NCBI RefSeq assembly: GCF_034190915.1
Contig: NW_026947547.1
Span: forward strand, 62,001-126,000
Reading direction: 5' to 3'
Length of the DNA stretch: 64,000 nt
Source of the DNA: Cavia porcellus
Lineage: Eukaryota > Chordata > Mammalia > Rodentia > Caviidae
Shown here: positions 11,203-22,655 of the stretch, piece by piece
Position numbering within the stretch: position 1 is the first letter of the stretch
How the letters are laid out: the number at the start of each line of letters is the position of its first letter
The notes under the pieces: generated by a model
What the model was told of the DNA's origin: nothing
The model's database searches: none
The model's input: only the letters and a program-made list of their open reading frames with translations
Made by a program: the position numbers and the translations under genes

Positions 11203-14200
11203 ATACTATTAGGGGTAGGGTTAGGTTAAATGTTAGAGGTACTGTTAGGTTTGGGTTTGGGTTATGGTTATGGTTAGGGTGAGGGTTAGGGTTAGGCTTT
11301 GGCTTCGAGTATGGGTCAGGGTTAGGGTTAGGGTTAGTGTTGTGTTATGGTTAGAGTTTAGGTTTAGGGTTAGGGTTTAGGTTTGGGTTAGGGTTAGGCT
11401 TAGGTTTATGGTTATGTTTAATTTTGGTTAGGGTTCTTTAGGGATAGGGTTAGGTTTAGGGTTACGGTTAGGTTTAGATTAGGGTTCAGGTTAGGCTTAG
11501 GGTTAGGGTTAGGTTTGGGATTAGAGTTAAGTTTGGTTTGGGGTAAGGTAGGGTTAGGTTTATGGTCAGCATTAGGTTTAGGTGTTAGGATTAGGGTTAG
11601 TGTTTGGGTTAGGGTTAGCTATAGGGTTGGGTTCGGTTTCGGGTTAGAGTTAGGTATAGGGTTGGGTTAGGTTTAGAATTAGGGTTGGGTTAGGGTTATG
11701 TTAGAGTTAGGGTTAGGGTTAGCGTTAAGGTTAGGTTTAGCTTTTGGGTTAGGGTTAGATTAGGGTTAGTCTTAGAGTTAGGGTTAGGGTCACGTTTAGT
11801 GTTCGGTTAGGTGTTGGCTTAGATTTAGTGTTAGGGTTAGGGTTAGATTAAGGTTAGGGTTAGAGTTGGGGTTAGGCTTGAGTGGGTGTAAGGGTTAGGG
11901 TTAGGGTTAGGGTTAGGGTTAGGGTTTGAGGGTTAGGGTTAGTGTTGGAGGGTTAGGGTAAAATTTAGGGTTAGGGCTTGTGTTAGGTGTAGCGTTGGTT
12001 TAGGTTTAGCGTTAGGTTAGGTTTAGGTTTATGGTTAGGGCTAGGGTTAGGATTAGTGTTGGGTTAGAGTTAGGGTTAGGGTTAGGTTTATGGTTAGGAT
12101 TAGGGTTAGGGGTTATGCTTATGGATAGGGTTAAGGTTAGTTTTGGATTAGTGTTAGGGTTCCCCTTGGGGTTAGCGTTAGGGTGAGGGTGAGGGTTAGG
12201 TTAGGGTTAGAATTGGTTTAGAGTTAGGGTGTTGATTAGGGTTAGGGTTAGGGTGAGGATCAGGGTCAGAGTCAGGGTTAGGGCTAGTGTTAGACTTAGG
12301 GTTAGGGTTAGGTTTAGGGTTAGGTTTGTGTTAGAGTTAGGGATAGGGTTAGTGTTAGGGTTGGGTTAGGGTTACGGTTAGGGTTAGGGTTAGTGTTATT
12401 GGGTTATGGTTAGGGTTATGGTTACGATTATGTTTGGGTTTGGGTTAGGGTTAGGGTTAGGGTTAGGGTTATGTTTTGGGAAAGCGTTGGGTTAGGGTTA
12501 GTATTAGGGTTCGGGTTGGGTTAGTGTTAGGGTTGGGTTAGGGTTAGGGTTAGGGTTAGGGTTAGGGTTAGTGTTATTGGGTCATGGTTAGGCTTATAGT
12601 TAGGTTTATGGTTGGGTTTGGGTTAGGGTTAGGGTTAGGGTTAGGGTTAGGGTTATGTTTTGGGTTAGGGTTGGGTTAGGCCTAGTATTAGGTTTCGGGT
12701 TCGGTTACTGTTAGGGTTATGGCTATGGTTAGGGTTACGTTTGGGTTAGGTTTTGGGTTAGGTTATGGTTAGGGTTAGGGTTAAGGTTAGGGGTAGGGTT
12801 AGAGTTAGTGTTAGGGTTAGGGTTTCATTAGTGTTAGTGTTATGGTTCGGGTTCGGGTTAGGCTTGGGGTTGGGGTTAGGGTTGTGGTTGTGGTTGGCGA
12901 TAGGTTTACGGCAAGGTTTAGGGATAGGGTTAGGGTTAGGGTACAGTTTAGATTTGGTTAGGGTTGGTTAGGGTTAGTGTTAGGCTTAGGTTTATGGGTA
13001 GGGTAGGGTTAGTGTTAGGTTTAGGGTTAGGGTGGGGTTAGGGTTAGTGTTAGGGTTATAGTTAGGGTTAGGTTTAGGGTTAGATTTAGGTTTAGGGTTA
13101 GGGTTGGGTTTCAGGTTAGGGTTAGGCTTTTGGTTAGATTTAAGTTTAGGGTTAATTTAGTGTTTGTTTCGGTTGGTTAGGGTTATGGTTAGGCTTAGGC
13201 TTAGGCTTAGGTTTAGAGTTAGGGTTACATTTAGAGTTAGGTTTAGTGTCAGGGTTGTGTTACGGTTAGGGTTAGGGTTAGGGTTAGGGTTAGGGTTGGG
13301 TTAGTGTTATCTTTAGGGATAGGTTTAGGGTTGGGTTAGGGTAGGGTTTGCTGTTGTGTTTCGGTTTGGGGTTGGCGTTGGGGTTTGGGTTAGGGTAAGT
13401 GCTAGGGTTAGGGTTAGGGTTAGGGTTAAGTTTGGTTAGGGTAGGTTAGGCTTAGTGTTACGGTTAGTGTTAGCATTAGGCTTAGGGTTAGGGTAAGGCT
13501 TAGGGTTAGGGTTACGGTTTGGGTTATTGTTAGGGTTAGGGTGGGGTTAGGGTAAGCGTTAGGGTTAGGGTTAGGGTTCGAGTTAGGGTTAGGATTAGGG
13601 GTTAGTGTTAGGGATAGGGTTAGGGTTAGGTTTGGGTTAGGGTTATGTTAGGGTCAGGGTTAGCGTTAGGCTTAGAGCTAGGGTTAGGTTTAGAGATAGG
13701 ATTAGCTTTAGTGTTAGTGTTAGGGTTAGGGTTGGGTTAGGTTTTCTTGTTTGGGTTAGGGTTAGGGTTAGGCTTTGGGTTAGGGTCAGGGTTAGGGTTA
13801 GGGTTAGCGTTGGGTTAGGGTTAGGGTTAGGGTTAGGGTAAGGGTTAGGGTTAGGGATACTATTAGGGTTAGGGTTAGGTTAAATGGTAGAGGTACTGTT
13901 AGGGTTGGATTTGGTTTATGGTTATGGTTATGGTTAGGGTTAGGGTTAGGCTTTGGTTTCGGGTATGGGTCAGGGTTAGGTTTAGGGTTAGTGTTGTGTT
14001 ATGGTTAGAGTTTAGGTTTAGGGTTAGGATTTAGGGTTGGGTTAGGTTAGGCTTAGGTTTAGTGTTAGGTTTAGTTTTGGTTAGGGTTAGGGTTAGGGTT
14101 AGGTTTGGTTAGGGTAGGTTAGGCTTAGTGTTATGGTTAGTGTTAGCATTAGGCTTAGGGTTAGGGTAAGGCTTAGGGTTAGGGTTACTGTTTGGGTTAT

Positions 14201-15758
14201 TGTTAAGGTTAGGGTGGGGTTAGGGTAAGTGTTACGTTAGGCTAAGGTTTCGAGTTAGGGTTAGGATTAGGGGTTAGTGTTAGGGTTAGGGTTAGGGTTA
14301 GGGTTAGGGTTTGGTTAGGGTTATGTTAGGGTCAGGGTTAGCGTTAGGCTTAGAGCTAGGGTTAGGATTAGAGATAGGATTAGGTTTAGTGTTAGTGTTA
14401 GGGTTAGGGTTGGGTTAGGTTTTATTGTTTGGGTTAGGGTTAGGTTTAGGCTTTGGGTTAGGGTCAGGGTTAGGGTTAGGTTTAGCGTTGGGTTAGGGTA
14501 AGGGTCAGGGTTAGGGTTAGTGTTAGGTTTACGGTTAGTGGTTAGGGTTAGGGTTAGGGTTAGTGTTGGGTTAGGGTTAGCCTTAGGGTTAGGGTTAGGT
14601 TTAGTGATGGTTAGGGCTGGTTAGGGGTAGGCTTAAGGTTAGGGTTACAGTTACATTTAGGATTTAGGTTAGGGTTAGGTTTAGGTTGAGGTTTAGGTTT
14701 AGGTTTAGGGTTAGAGTTTGGGTTAGGGCAGGAATAGAGTTACGGTTGGGTTGTTTTAGGGATAGGGTTAAATTTATGGTTAGCATTAGGTTTAGGTGTT
14801 AGGGTTAGTGTTAGGGTTTGGGTTAGGGTTAGGCATAGGGTTGGGTTAGGTTTAGGTTTAGGGTTAGGCTTAGGCTTCGCCTTACGTTTAGAGTTAGGGT
14901 TACATTTAGAGTTAGGTTTAGTGTCAGGGTTGTGTTACGGTTAGGGTTAGGGTTAGCGTTAGGTTTAGGCCTATGGTAGGGTAAGGGTAGTGTTAGGGTT
15001 AGGGTACTCTTATCGTTAGGGTTATGGTTATGGTTAGGGTTAGGGTTCGTGTTGGGTTAGGTTTAGGGTTAGGGTTAGGGTTGGGTTAGGGTTGCTGTTG
15101 GGGTTGTGGTTCAGGTTGGGGTTGGGGTTGGGTTTGGGTTTAAGGTTAGGGTTAGGTTTAGGGTTAGGGTTAGGGTTAGGGTAGGGTTAGGGTTAGGGAT
15201 AGGGTTAGGGTTGGGTTAGTGTTAGGGTTAGGGATAGATTTAGGATTGGGTTAGGTTAGGGTTTGTGGTTGTGTTACGGTTTGGTGTTGGCATTTGGGTT
15301 TGGGTTAGGGTAAGTGCAAGGGTTAGGTTTAGGGTTAGGGTTAGGTTTGGTTAGGGTTGGTTAGGCTTAGGGTTAGGGTTAGGGTTAGCATTAGGCTTAG
15401 GGTTAGGGTTAGGCTTAGGGTTAGGGTTACGGTTTGTGTTAGTGTTAGTGTTAGGGTTGGGTTAGGGTAAGTGTTAGGTTTAGGGTTAGGGTTAGAGTTA
15501 GGGTTAGGATTAGGGGTTAGGGTTAGGTTTAGGATTGGGTTAGGTTTAGGGTTAGGTCAGGGTTAGCGTTAGGCTTAGGGCTAGGGTTAGGATTAGAGAT
15601 AGGATTAGGTTTAGTGTTAATGTTAGGGTTAGGGCTGGGTTAGGTTTTATTGTTTGGGTTAGGGATAGGGTTAGGCTTTGCATTAGGTTCAGGGTTAGGG
15701 TTAGGGTTAGCGTTGGGTTAGGGTTAGGGTTAGGGTTAGGGTTAGGGTTAGGGTTAGG
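11202..15758 (+). repeat. HOR unit 2, short form (4,557 bp)
   Basis: A near copy of about 71-4594: landmarks fall in the same order at an offset close to 11,131 (P 71 to 11202; CCCC 1032 to 12162; second P 2720 to 13856; V 3862 to 15004). The 68-codon Val-Arg/Gly-Leu frame at 12765-12971 translates identically to the one at 1617-1823, which shows how close the copies are. The unit ends where the next P (15759) resumes the start-of-unit sequence. Unit 1 continues instead into a different P variant at 4595, so the short form lacks about 6.6 kb of what follows in unit 1. Confidence 0.85.
12162..12171. other. CCCCTTGGGG, A-type S landmark (copy 2)
   Basis: In unit 2, 11,130 bp after copy 1, with the same flanks. 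Confidence 0.85.
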
Positions 15759-15759
15759 G
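15718..15759 (+). repeat. Perfect TTAGGG run, 7 units, leading into P
   Basis: Seven exact hexamers at the unit 2/3 border, the same count as at 11161. Confidence 0.88.
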
Positions 15760-18138
15760 ATACTATTAGGGGTAGGGTTAGGTTAAATGTTAGAGGTACT
15801 GTTAGGTTTGGGTTTGGGTTATGGTTATGGTTAGGGTGAGGGTTAGGGTTAGGCTTTGGCTTCGAGTATGGGTCAGGGTTAGGGTTAGGGTTAGTGTTGT
15901 GTTATGGTTAGAGTTTAGGTTTAGGGTTAGGGTTTAGGGTTGGGTTAGGGTTAGGCTTAGGTTTATGGTTATGTTTAATTTTGGTTAGGGTTCATTAGGG
16001 ATAGGGTTAGGTTTAGGGTTACGGTTAGGTTTAGATTAGGGTTAGGGTTGGGATTAGAGTTAAGGTTGGTTTGGGTTAAGGTTAGGGTTAGGTTTATGGT
16101 CAGCATTAGGTTTAGGTGTTAGGGTTAGCGTTAGTGTTTGGGTTAGGGTTAGCTATAGGGTTGGGTTCGGTTTCGGGTTAGATTTAGGTTTAGGGTTGGG
16201 TTAGGTTTAGAATTAGGGTTGGGTTAGGGTTATGTTAGGGTTAGGGTTAGGGTTAGCGTTAAGGTTAGGTTTAGCGTTTGGGTTAGGGTTAGATTAGGGT
16301 TAGGCTTAGAGTTAGGGTTAGGGTCACGTTTAGTGTTCGGTTAGGTGTTGGCTTAGAGTTAGTGTTAGGGTTAGGGTTAGATTAAGGTTAGGGTTAGAGT
16401 TGGGGTTAGGCTTGATTGGGTGTAAGGGTTAGGGTTAGGGTTAGGGCTAGGGTTAGGGTTTGAGGGTTAGGGTTAGTGTTGGAGGGTTAGGGTAAAATTT
16501 AGGGTTAGGGCTTGTGTTAGGTGTAGCGTTGGTTTAGGTTTAGCGTTAGGTTAGGTTTAGGTTTATGGTTAGGGCTAGGTTTAGGATTAGTGTTGGGTTA
16601 GAGTTAGGGTTAGGGTTAGGTTTATGGTTAGGATTAGGGTTAGGGGTTATGCTTATGGATAGGGTTAAGGTTAGTTTTGGATTAGTGTTAGGGTTCCCCT
16701 TGGGGTTAGCGTTAGGGTGAGGGTGAGGGTTAGGTTAGGGTTAGAATTGGTTTAGAGTTAGGGTGTGGATTAGGGTTAGGGTTAGGGTGAGGATCAGGGT
16801 CAGAGTCAGGGTTAGGGCTAGTGTTAGAGTTAGGGTTAGGGTTAGGTTTAGGGTTAGGTTTGTGTTAGAGTTAGGGATAGGGTTAGTGTTAGGGTTGGGT
16901 TAGGGTTACGGTTAGGGTTAGGGTTAGTGTTATTGGGTTATGGTTAGGGTTATGGTTACGTTTATGTTTGGGTTTGGGTTAGGGTTAGGGTTAGGGTTAG
17001 GGTTATGTTTTGGGAAAGGGTTGGGTTAGGGTTAGTATTAGGGTTCGGGTTGGGTTAGTGTTAGAGTTGGGTTAGGGTTAGGGTTAGGGTTAGGGTTAGG
17101 GTTAGTGTTATTGGGTCATGGTTAGGCTTATAGTTAGGTTTATGGTTGGGTTTGGGTTAGGGTTAGGGTTAGGGTTAGGTTTAGGGTTATGTTTTGGGTT
17201 AGGGTTGGGTTAAGGTTAGTATTAGGTTTCGGGTTCGGTTACTGTTAGGGTTATGGCTATGGTTAGGGTTACGTTTGGGTTAGGTTTTGGGTTAGGTTAT
17301 GGTTAGGGTTAGGGTTAAGGTTAGGGGTAGGGTTAGAGTTAGTGTTAGGGTTAGGGTTTCATTAGTGTTAGTGTTATGGTTCGGGTTCGGGTTAGGCTTG
17401 GGGTTGGGGTTAGGGTTGTGGTTGTGGTTGGCGATAGGTTTACGGCAAGGTTTAGGGATAGGGTTAGGGTTAGGGTACAGTTTAGATTTGGTTATGGTTG
17501 GTTAGGGTTAGTGTTAGGCTTAGGTTTATGGGTAGGGTAGGGTTAGTGTTAGGTTTAGGGTTAGGGTGGGGTTAGGGTTAGTGTTAGGGTTATAGTTAGG
17601 GTTAGGTTTAGGGTTAGATTTAGGTTTAGGGTTAGGGTTGGGTTTCAGGTTAGGGTTAGGCTTTTGGTTAGATTTAAGTTTAGGGTTAATTTAGTGTTTG
17701 TTTCGGTTGGTTAGGGTTATGGTTAGGCTTAGGCTTAGGCTTAGGTTTAGAGTTAGGGTTACATTTAGAGTTAGGTTTAGTGTCAGGGTTGTGTTACGGT
17801 TAGGGTTAGGGTTAGGGTTAGGGTTAGGGTTAGGGTTGGGTTAGTGTTATGGTTAGGGATAGGTTTAGGGTTGGGTTAGGGTAGGGTTTGTGGTTGTGTT
17901 TCGGTTTGGGGTTGGCGTTGGGTTTTGGGTTAGGGTAAGTGCTAGGGTTAGGGTTAGGGTTAGGGTTAGGTTTGGTTAGGGTAGGTTAGGCTTAGTGTTA
18001 CGGTTAGTGTTAGCATTAGGCTTAGGGTTAGGGTAAGGCTTAGGGTTAGGGTTACGGTTTGGGTTATTGTTAGGGTTAGGGTGGGGTTAGGGTAAGTGTT
18101 AGGGTTAGGGTTAGGGTTCGAGTTAGGGTTAGGATTAG

Positions 18139-18169
<31 letters not shown>

Positions 18170-21100
18170 GGTTGGGTTAGGGTTATGTTAGGGTCAGGGT
18201 TAGCGTTAGGTTTAGAGCTAGGGTTAGGATTAGAGATAGGATTAGGTTTAGTGTTAGTGTTAGTGTTAGGGTTGGGTTAGGTTTTCTTGTTTGGGTTAGG
18301 GTTATGGTTAGGCTTTGGGTTAGGTTCAGGTTTAGGGTTAGGGTTAGCGTTGGGTTAGAGTAAGGGTCAGCGTTAGGGTTAGTGTTAGGTTTAGGGTTAG
18401 TGGTTAGGGTTAGGGTTAGGGTTAGTGTTGGGTTAGGGTTAGCCTTAGGGTTAGGGTTAGGTTTAGTGATAGTTAGGGCTGGTTAGGGGTAGGCTTAAAG
18501 TTAGCGTTACAGTTACATTTAGGATTTAGGTTAGGGTTAGGTTTAGGTTGAGGTTTAGGTTTAGGTTTAGGGTTAGAGTTTGGGTTAGGGCAGGAATAGA
18601 GTTAAGGTTGGGTTGTTTTAGGGATAGGGTTAAATTTATGGTTAGCATTAGGTTTAGGTGTTAGGGTTAGTGTTAGGGTTTGGGTTAGGGTTAGGTATAG
18701 GGTTGGGTCAGGTTTAGGTTTAGGGTTAGGCTTAGGCTTCGGCTTACGTTTAGAGTTAGGGTTACATTTAGAGTTAGGTTTAGTGTCAGGGTTGTGTTAC
18801 GGTTAGGGTTAGGGTTAGGGTTAGGTTTAGGCCTATGGTAGGGTAAGGGTAGTGTTAGGGTTAGGGTACTCTTATCGTTAGGGTTATGGTTATGGTTAGG
18901 GTTAGGGTTCGTGTTGGGTTAGGTTTAGGTTTAGGGTTAGGGTTGGGTTAGGGTTGCTGTTGGGGTTGTTGTTCAGGTTGGGGTTGGGGTTGGGTTTGGG
19001 TTTAAGGTTAGGGTTAGGTTTAGGGTTAGGTTTAGGGTAGGGTTACGGTTAGGGATAGGGTTAGGTTTGGGTTAGTGTTAGGGTTAGGGATAGGTTTAGG
19101 GTTGGGTTAGGGTAGGGTTTGTGGTTGTGTTTCGGTTTGGGGTTGGCGTTGGGTTTTGGGTTAGGGTAAGTGCTAGGGTTAGGTTAGGGTTAGGGTTAGA
19201 TTTGGTTAGGGTTGGTTAGGCTTAGTTTTAGGGTTAGGGTTAGCATTAGGATTAGGGTTAGGGTAAGGCTTAGGGTTAGGTTTACGGTTTGGGTTAGTGT
19301 TAGGGTTAGGGTTGGTTTAGGGTAAGTGTTAGGGTTAGGGTTAGGGTTCGAGTTAGGGTTAGGATTAGGGGTTAGGGTTAGGTTTGGGTTAGGGTTAGGG
19401 TTAGGGTCAGGTTTAGTGTTAAGCTTAGAGCTAGGGTTAGGACTAGAGATAGGATTAGGTTTAGTGTTAGTGTTAGGGTTAGGGTTGGGTTACGATTTAT
19501 TGTTTTGGTTAGGGTTAGCGTTAGGCTTTGGGTTAGGGTCAGGGTTAGGGTTAGGGTTAGCGTTGGGTTATGGTGAGGGTCAGGTTAGGGTTAGTGTTAG
19601 GGTTAGTGTTAGGGGTTAGGGTTAGGGTTAGAGTTAGGGTTGGGTTAAGGTTAGCCTTAGGGTTATGGTTAGGTTTAATGATGGTTAGGGTTGGTTAGGG
19701 TAGGCTTAAGGTTAGGGTTACGGTTATATTTATTTTTAGGTTAGGGTTAGGGTTAGGTTGAGGGTTAGGTTTAGATTTAGGTTTAGGGTTAGAGTTTGGG
19801 TTAGGGTAGGAATAGAGTTAAGGTTGGGTTGGCTTAGGGATAGGGTTAAGTTTATGGTTAGCAATAGGTTAGGTGTTAGGGTTAGTGTTAGGGTTTGGGT
19901 TAGGGTTAGGTATAGGGTTGGGTTAGGTTTAGGCTTAGTGTTAGGCTTAGCATAAGGGTTAGGTTTAGGTTTAGGGTTAGAGTTAGGGTGAGGGTTTAGG
20001 GTTGGGGTTAGGGTTAGGGTTTGTGCTAGGGTTAGGGTTAGGTGTTAGGTTTAGAGTTACGGTTAGGTTTGGGTTAGGGTTACGCTTAGGTTTAGGGTTA
20101 GGTTTAGTGTTGGTTAGGGTTCGTTAGGGATAGGGTTAGGGTTAGGGTTACGGTTAGGTTTAGATTAGGGTTCGGGTTAGGCTTAGGTTTAGGGTTATGG
20201 TTGGTATTACCGTTACGGTTGGTTTGGTTTAGGGTTAGGGTTAGGTTAATGGTCATCATTAGGTTGAGGTGTTAGGGTTAGGGTTAGTGTTTGGGTTACG
20301 GTTAGGTATAGGGTTGGGTTCGGTTTCGAGTTAGGGTTAGGTTTACGGTTGGGTTAGGTTTAGAATTAAGGTTGGGTTAGGGTTAGGGTTAGGGTTAGCG
20401 TTAAGGTTAGGGTTAACGTTTGGGTTAGGGTTAGATTAGGGTTAGGCTTAGAGTTAGGGTTAGGGTTACGTTTAATGTTGGATTAGGTGTAAGTTTATAG
20501 TTAGTGTTACGGTTATGGTTAGGGTTAGTTTAAGGTTAGGGTTAGAGTTGGGGTTAGGCTTTGAGTGGGGGTAAGGGTTAGGGTAAAGGTTAGGGCTAGG
20601 GTTAGGGTTTAACTTAGGGTTTGAGGGTTAGGGATAGTGTTGGAGGTTTAGGGTAAAATTTAGGGTTAGGGCTCAGGTTAGGTGTAGTGTTCGGTTTAGT
20701 GTTAGGGTTAGGTTAGGTTTAGGTTTAGGGTTAGGCCTAGGGTTAGGATTAGTGTTGGGTTAGAGTTAGGGTTAGGGTTAGCCTTGGGGTTACTGTTAGG
20801 GTGAGGGTGAGGGTTAGGTTAGGGTTAGAATTGGGTTAGAGTTAGGGTGAGAATTAGGGTTAGGGTTAGGGTGAGAATCAGGTTAAGGTTCAGGGTTAGG
20901 GCTAGCATTAGAGTTAGGGTTAGGTTTAGGTTTAGGATTAGGGTTGTGTTAGGGTTAGGTTTAGAGTTAGGATTAGGGTTAGTGTTCGGGCTAGGATTAA
21001 TATTATTGGGTTATGGTTATGGTTAGGGTTAGGGTTAAGTTTGGCTTAGGGTCAGGTTTAGGGTTCGGGTTGTGTTAGTGTTACGGATAGGGTTAGTGTT

Positions 21101-22654
21101 AGGGTTTGGTTAGGGTTAGGGTTATGGTTAGGCTTAGTGTAAGGGTTAGGGTTAGGGTTAGGGTGAGGTTTTATGGTTGGGTTTGGGTTAGGGTTAGGGT
21201 TAGGGTTTTGGTTATGTTTGGGGTTAGGTTTGGGTTAGGCTTAGTATTAGCGTTCGGGTTGCTTTAGTGTTAGGGTTACGGCTAGGGTTAGGGATACCTT
21301 TGGGTTAGGTTTTGGGTTAGGTTAGGGTTAGGGTTACGGTTAACGTTAGGGGTAGGGTTAGAGTTAGTGTTAGGGTTAGGGTTTCATTAGTGTTAGTGTT
21401 ATGGTTCGGGTTATGGTTAGGGTTGGGGTTGGGGTTAGGGTTGTGGTTGTGGTTGGCGATAGGTTTAGGGCAAGTTTTAGGGTTAGGGTTAGGGTTAGGG
21501 TTCGCTTTAAATTTGGTTAGGGTTGGTTAGGGTAAGTGTTAGGCTTAGGTTTATGGGTAGGGTAGGGTTAGTATTATTGTTAGGGTTAGGGTTGGGTTAG
21601 GGTTACAGTTAGGGTTAGGGTTAGGGTTAGGGTTAGGGTTAGGGTTAGATTTACGTTTAGGGTTAGGGTTGGGTTTCAGGTTATGGTTAGGTTTAGGCTT
21701 TTGGTTAGGTTTAAGTTTAGGGTTAATTTAGGGTTGGTTTCGGTTGGTTAGGGTTAGGGTTAGGGCTAGACTTAGGCTTAGGTTTAGGGTTAGGGTTAGA
21801 TTTAGGGTTAGGTTTAGTGTCAGGGTTGTGTTACGGTTAGGGTTAGGGTTAGGGTTAGGTTTAGGCTTATAGTAGGGTAAGGGTAGCGTTAGGGTTAGGG
21901 TACTCTTATCGTTAGGGTTATGGTTATGGTTAGGGTTAGGGTTCGTGTTGGGTTAAGTTTAGGGTTAGGGTTAAGGTTGGGTTAGGGTTGCTGTTGGGGT
22001 TGTGGTTCAGGTTGGGGTTGGGGTTGGGTTTGGGTTTAAGGTTAGTGTTAGGTTTAGGGTTAGGGTTAGGGTTAGGGTAGGGTTAGGGTTAGGGATAGGG
22101 TTAGGGTTGGGTTAGTGTTAGGGTTAGGGATAGGTTTAGTGTTGGGTTAGGGTAGGGTTTGCGGTTGTGTTACGGTTTGGTGTTGGCATTTGGGTTTGGG
22201 TTAGGGTAAGTGCAAGGGTTAGGTTTAGGGTTAGGGTTAGGTTTGGTTAGGGTTGGTTAGGCTTAGGGTTAGGGTTAGGGTTAGCATTAGGCTTAGGGTT
22301 AGAGTTAGGCTTAGGGTTAGGGTTACGGTTTGTGTTAGTGTTAGTGTTAGGGTTGGGTTAGGATAAGTGTTAGGTTTAGGGTTAGGGTTAGAGTTAGGGT
22401 TAGGATTAGGGGTTAGGGTTAGGTTTAGGGTTGGTTTAGGTTTAGGGTTAGGTCAGGGTTAGCGTTAGGCTTAGGGCTATGGTTAGGATTAGAGATAGGA
22501 TTAGGTTTAGTGTTAATGTTAGGGTTAGGGCTGGGTTAGGTTTTATTGTTTGGGTTAGGGATAGGGTTAGGCTTTGCATTAGGGTCAGGGTTAGGGTTAG
22601 GGTTAGCGTTGGGTTAGGGTTAGGGTTAGGGTTAGGGTTAGGGTTAGGGTTAGG
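15759..22654 (+). repeat. HOR unit 3 (6,896 bp)
   Basis: First of three intact head-to-tail units. Landmark order: P (15759), Q-A (about 16100), R, S-A CCCC (16696), T (about 17357), U (about 17640), W (about 17890), X (about 18280), Y, V (18866), W (about 19125), X (about 19495), Y, Q-B (about 20246), R, S-B, N (20997), T (about 21390), U, V (21900), W, X (about 22540), P of the next unit (22655). The A half lacks V between U and W; the B half has it. At the two diagnostic sites used in the exchange test it carries A at 16589 and GG at 17426-17427. Confidence 0.88.
16696..16705. other. CCCCTTGGGG, A-type S landmark (copy 3)
   Basis: In unit 3, 4,534 bp after copy 2. Confidence 0.85.
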
Positions 22655-22655
22655 G
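22614..22655 (+). repeat. Perfect TTAGGG run, 7 units, leading into P
   Basis: Seven exact hexamers at the unit 3/4 border. Confidence 0.88.
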
